A stretch of DNA of 64,000 nt from contig JAMPIV010016264.1 of NCBI GenBank assembly GCA_024509875.1, positions 186,001 through 250,000 on the forward strand, written 5' to 3'. The stretch comes from Oreohelix idahoensis (lineage: Eukaryota; Mollusca; Gastropoda; Stylommatophora; Oreohelicidae). Below, piece by piece: positions 61,331 to 64,000 of this stretch. Within the stretch, counting starts at the first letter, position 1, and every line of letters begins with the position of its first letter. Position numbers and translations under genes: made by a program. The notes under the pieces are model-generated. The model made no database searches, was not told the DNA's origin, and saw nothing but the letters and a program-made list of their open reading frames with translations.

Positions 61331-61922
61331 ACCGGAGATTCTTGCCTCGAGTAATAGTGGGCGTACATAAAAAAAAAAAATTCATATATATTCAGATATA
61401 TGTAACTTGTTAATGTTAGTTCAGGCACAAATCATTGTTCACGCTGGCCAAGCACATATTTTCCCCGTTTAATACCCAGAAGAATATTGGTGATTTCTAA
61501 TCATCTTCCCCGACTTGCGCTGTGTATAGTCAATAATAATAATTCACAGATAATAACATTGGTTGGTGAACAGCGAGACAATGCGCCTATTAATTTGCAG
61601 CCCACAAATGTACTTAGCAGAGGCATTTGTTTTTATTTTGTTTAAAAGATCGTGGTACTAAGCTATCAAACCGTTCAACGAACAAAGCTATCAGATTGTG
61701 AAGTGTCATCGTCACAAAAGAATCGGCAAAAATCAAGGCTGCAGGACTCGCTCATACAAGCTAACTGCTAACTAACAGGCACAAGCAAACGGACTTCAAA
61801 ATTAAATATTAATTTTAAATTTAAAATCCTCAAAACAAATCTCGATGACTAGAAATGTTATTTTCATCTAAATTTCACCATCGATCTATGTATTTTAACC
61901 TGGTAAAACTCTTACTTACTTA
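61331..61922. other. Unassigned sequence before gypsy-4
   Basis: AT-rich; the gypsy-4 LTR may begin inside this stretch, since its outer end cannot be fixed without the second LTR. Confidence 0.5.
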
Positions 61923-63076
61923 TGTAACTGTCTTTTTCTCTTGTTGAGGTGATCACTGGCCCAAGACAGTATACATGTTGTTAGGTGTGTAGTGCGAGCG
62001 TATGATGAACTGAGTGTGGGTGCGAATGAAGGCGCGAATGTGTTTAGGCTCGTATATATGTAGACCCTGCAACCCATACACTCACATGCAGTAGTCAAGG
62101 ATGCTTGGACACTGCAGGCACGTTTCAAAACATTTATTGACGAGAACACACATGGTATCAACAGGAACAGTCATTGTAAACAAGGTCATGCTGACCGGAA
62201 ATCGATAGGTATACATTAGGCATTCAGCAAGCTGGTAAACATTTGAATATTCGTGCATGGTCAATACAATGTTCTTCAATAAGGACAGTTCGTGGCGTCG
62301 CCCTGGGATTACTGACTAAACGCGTCAGATACCTTAATCACTTTGACACATAGGTGCAACTTGGCATTCCCCGCCAATTGCACATTATCAGGCTGTAGTA
62401 TAATAGCCGAAAAACACAGGCCTCGTTCTGACGTCGGCTGTGTACTTCTGATAAGCAGGTTACCATCAACCCTGCAGTAATGCTTATTGTAGACATAAAT
62501 ACCGCCAATCTGCGGTTCCCACAATATATCTTCGTCACTGGATTTCTGGATGGTATGAAGACTAATAGTCTTGGATGGCTACCTTGAGCACAACATATTT
62601 GTTCTGTAATGGAGGACCGGTGAGCTGCAGTTCACAGACTAGGCAATCTTCTAACATGTTCTGCTACCGAAAGCATAGTAATGGAAAAAGTCGGTATTAC
62701 CTGTAACCGAGTCCACAGAACTTAACAAGGAACTCTGCTGTCATTCCAACGCACAGAGATTCACTGGGGAAAACTGCCAGTGCAGTCACTTCGAAGATTC
62801 TCCCCGAAAAACACAATGGACTCTCGTCCCTTCAGAAACCAGGACACTTCCCGGCTTGCCGGAAGTCTAACTCAACTCCCGCTTAAAAAAAACCTGCCCA
62901 TGGGCATACGCCCGAACTGTCTACCTTTGACCCTAAAGGTCAAACACAATGAATGAATCAACAAGGGAAGACAACCCCTAATCAACCTGACATCGCAGGT
63001 AAAGACACAATTATTCTTATGATAAAAACATAAGCAAATAACTTGACAGATGACTCCGTCAAAAATGACAGCAACA
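61923..63076 (-). repeat. Gypsy-4 3' LTR (outer end approximate)
   Basis: The inner end TGTTGC (minus strand) is next to the spacer TTGTAGTAATA and a G-run, as in gypsy-2 and gypsy-3. It carries CTGACTAAACGCGTCAG at 62312-62328, identical to the gypsy-3 LTR. The outer boundary is uncertain by several hundred bases. Confidence 0.65.
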
Positions 63077-63541
63077 TATTACTACAACCCCCCTGTAAAA
63101 AAAAAAATGAATTTTTTTTTTTTTTAATATGTCCATGAGCAAGATTGCACAAGTATCACTTATGTGCTCATGAAAAAATGAACCTAATATCAGGTACAAT
63201 AGACGCATAAACAAAGCGTCTGAAGAGGATACAAATCATCTCCCAACATAGGAGAAAATATCTCCTTTAAGCCAAACAAACTAAGGGGGTACCATTAAAG
63301 AAACCTAAGTTGCTGGCAATACCAATCATATATCAATCATTACTAAATACTATAATTATAGCAATATACAAATGTCATGAATTACAATGCTATATTAGCA
63401 ACATATCACTGATGGATGGACAAAATGAAATTTGTTAAATTATCTAAACATCATCCAAATACATTTGTATTACAACATATTAGGATATTAAGGACAGACC
63501 TAAGTCCGAAAAGTGTATCAGGAAAAACTAGGACACAAGAT
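63077..63541 (-). other. Gypsy-4 3' untranslated region
   Basis: Non-coding, with a T-run/A-run pair near 63100-63125 corresponding to the T-run before the G-rich tract in the related elements. Confidence 0.65.
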
Positions 63542-63985
63542 TTAACTGGAATCATGTGGGCATCTGGACAATATGTCCGCCATCACATTATCCGAACCAC
63601 GGATAGCTCGCACCGTGAAATGGAAAGGCTGAAGAGCAATAGCATAACGAGTAGATCTCGAGCTCTTCAAATCCTTACTTTGCATAGCCGTAAGAGCTTT
63701 TTGGTCGGTTTCCATAAAGAAATGCGCGCCCAGAAGGAACCTTTGTAGCTTAAGAATGGACCAAACCATAGCCAACAATTCACGGTCTAAAACCGAGTAA
63801 TTCCTTTCTGCCGCATTTAGCTTCCTAGAAATATACATTACAGGATGCAGAGTTCCTGAATATTCCTGCATTAGTGCCGCTCCAATCCCAGTGGAAGAGG
63901 CATCACTACGAAGAACAAAAGTCTTATCAATCGTTGGTAGTCTTAAGATAGGATGAGATGAGAACAAATTCTTAACCTGATCCAA
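63542..63985 (-). CDS. Gypsy-4 RNase H domain (partial)
   Basis: Open on the minus strand from beyond the window edge to a stop at 63542, with at least 147 codons visible. RNase H motifs LRSDASSTGIGAALMQ, LDRELLAMVW and ETDQKALTA are present, ending MADILSRCPHDSS. It is closely similar to gypsy-2 and gypsy-3. No lesion is seen in the visible part, so the state of the whole ORF is unknown. Confidence 0.9.
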   Translation of the reverse strand: MDQVKNLFSSHPILRLPTIDKTFVLRSDASSTGIGAALMQEYSGTLHPVMYISRKLNAAERNYSVLDRELLAMVWSILKLQRFLLGAHFFMETDQKALTAMQSKDLKSSRSTRYAIALQPFHFTVRAIRGSDNVMADILSRCPHDSS

Positions 63986-64000
63986 TGAAGATTGGCATTC

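Larger units (their letters stand above)
61923..64000 (-). mobile_element. Gypsy-4: 3' end of another Gmr1-like element, cut by window edge
   Basis: Minus-strand element of the gypsy-2/3 family. The RNase H end lies at 63985-63542, the 3' untranslated region at 63541-63077 and the 3' LTR from 63076 (TGTTGCTGTCATTTTTGACG on the minus strand) leftwards to about 61923. The left end TGTAACTGTCTT is a guess from its likeness to the gypsy-3 end TGTAAAGACG. The rest of pol, gag and the 5' LTR lie beyond 64000. Confidence 0.82.

Overview
This window looks like a transposon graveyard from a large, AT-rich, repeat-dense animal genome. I see no convincing host gene. The element mix is Ty3/gypsy elements of Gmr1-like type, several RTE-like APE non-LTR families, I/Nimb-like RNase H LINEs, piggyBac relics, tRNA-headed SINEs, and long (TA)n and (TC)n tracts. 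Together with the frequent octamer TAGGCCTA this suggests a marine invertebrate, perhaps a mollusc. That taxonomic guess is an inference of low to moderate confidence.

Layout. (1) 1-11340: an RTE-like element (family A, copy 1, minus strand) split by a 9.3-kb Ty3/gypsy element, gypsy-1 (482-9780, LTRs of 2.2-2.4 kb, target duplication TCTTT). (2) 11505-24075: gypsy-2 (plus strand, target duplication GGTGG). Its 5' LTR carries a 3.2-kb DNA transposon with hAT-like ends, which holds a dead piggyBac-type transposase fragment and a 192-bp palindrome with TTAGGG-like arms. (3) 24187-35561: RTE-like family B copy 1, itself inserted in a SINE-like sequence and split by gypsy-3 (26153-33554, minus strand, target duplication CTGCT). 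Gypsy-3 has the best preserved pol of its family. (4) 36.5-42.2 kb: a (TA)n tract, two decayed I/Nimb-like LINE copies with RNase H, and RTE-type 3' fragments. (5) 42279-48240: a decayed intron-containing piggyBac gene, interrupted at a splice donor by RTE-A copy 2 (43229-46846), which contains a 376-bp fragment of another RTE (43877-44252). (6) 49530-52760: RTE-A copy 3 with an intact 1044-codon ORF but a substituted endonuclease Glu. (7) 53049-57034: RTE-B copy 2. (8) 57-62 kb: a TTAA-flanked MITE, microsatellites, two SINEs and a dispersed repeat. (9) About 61.9-64.0 kb: LTR and RNase H end of gypsy-4, which runs off the window.

The most notable signal is that both gypsy lineages encode integrase upstream of reverse transcriptase (PR-IN-RT-RH), and both have a SCAN-like segment in Gag. 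Both features are known from Gmr1-like elements, the group from which the vertebrate SCAN domain is thought to derive. Target-site duplications and interruptions give a clear order of nested insertions. Most copies are inactivated by lesions visible directly in the sequence.
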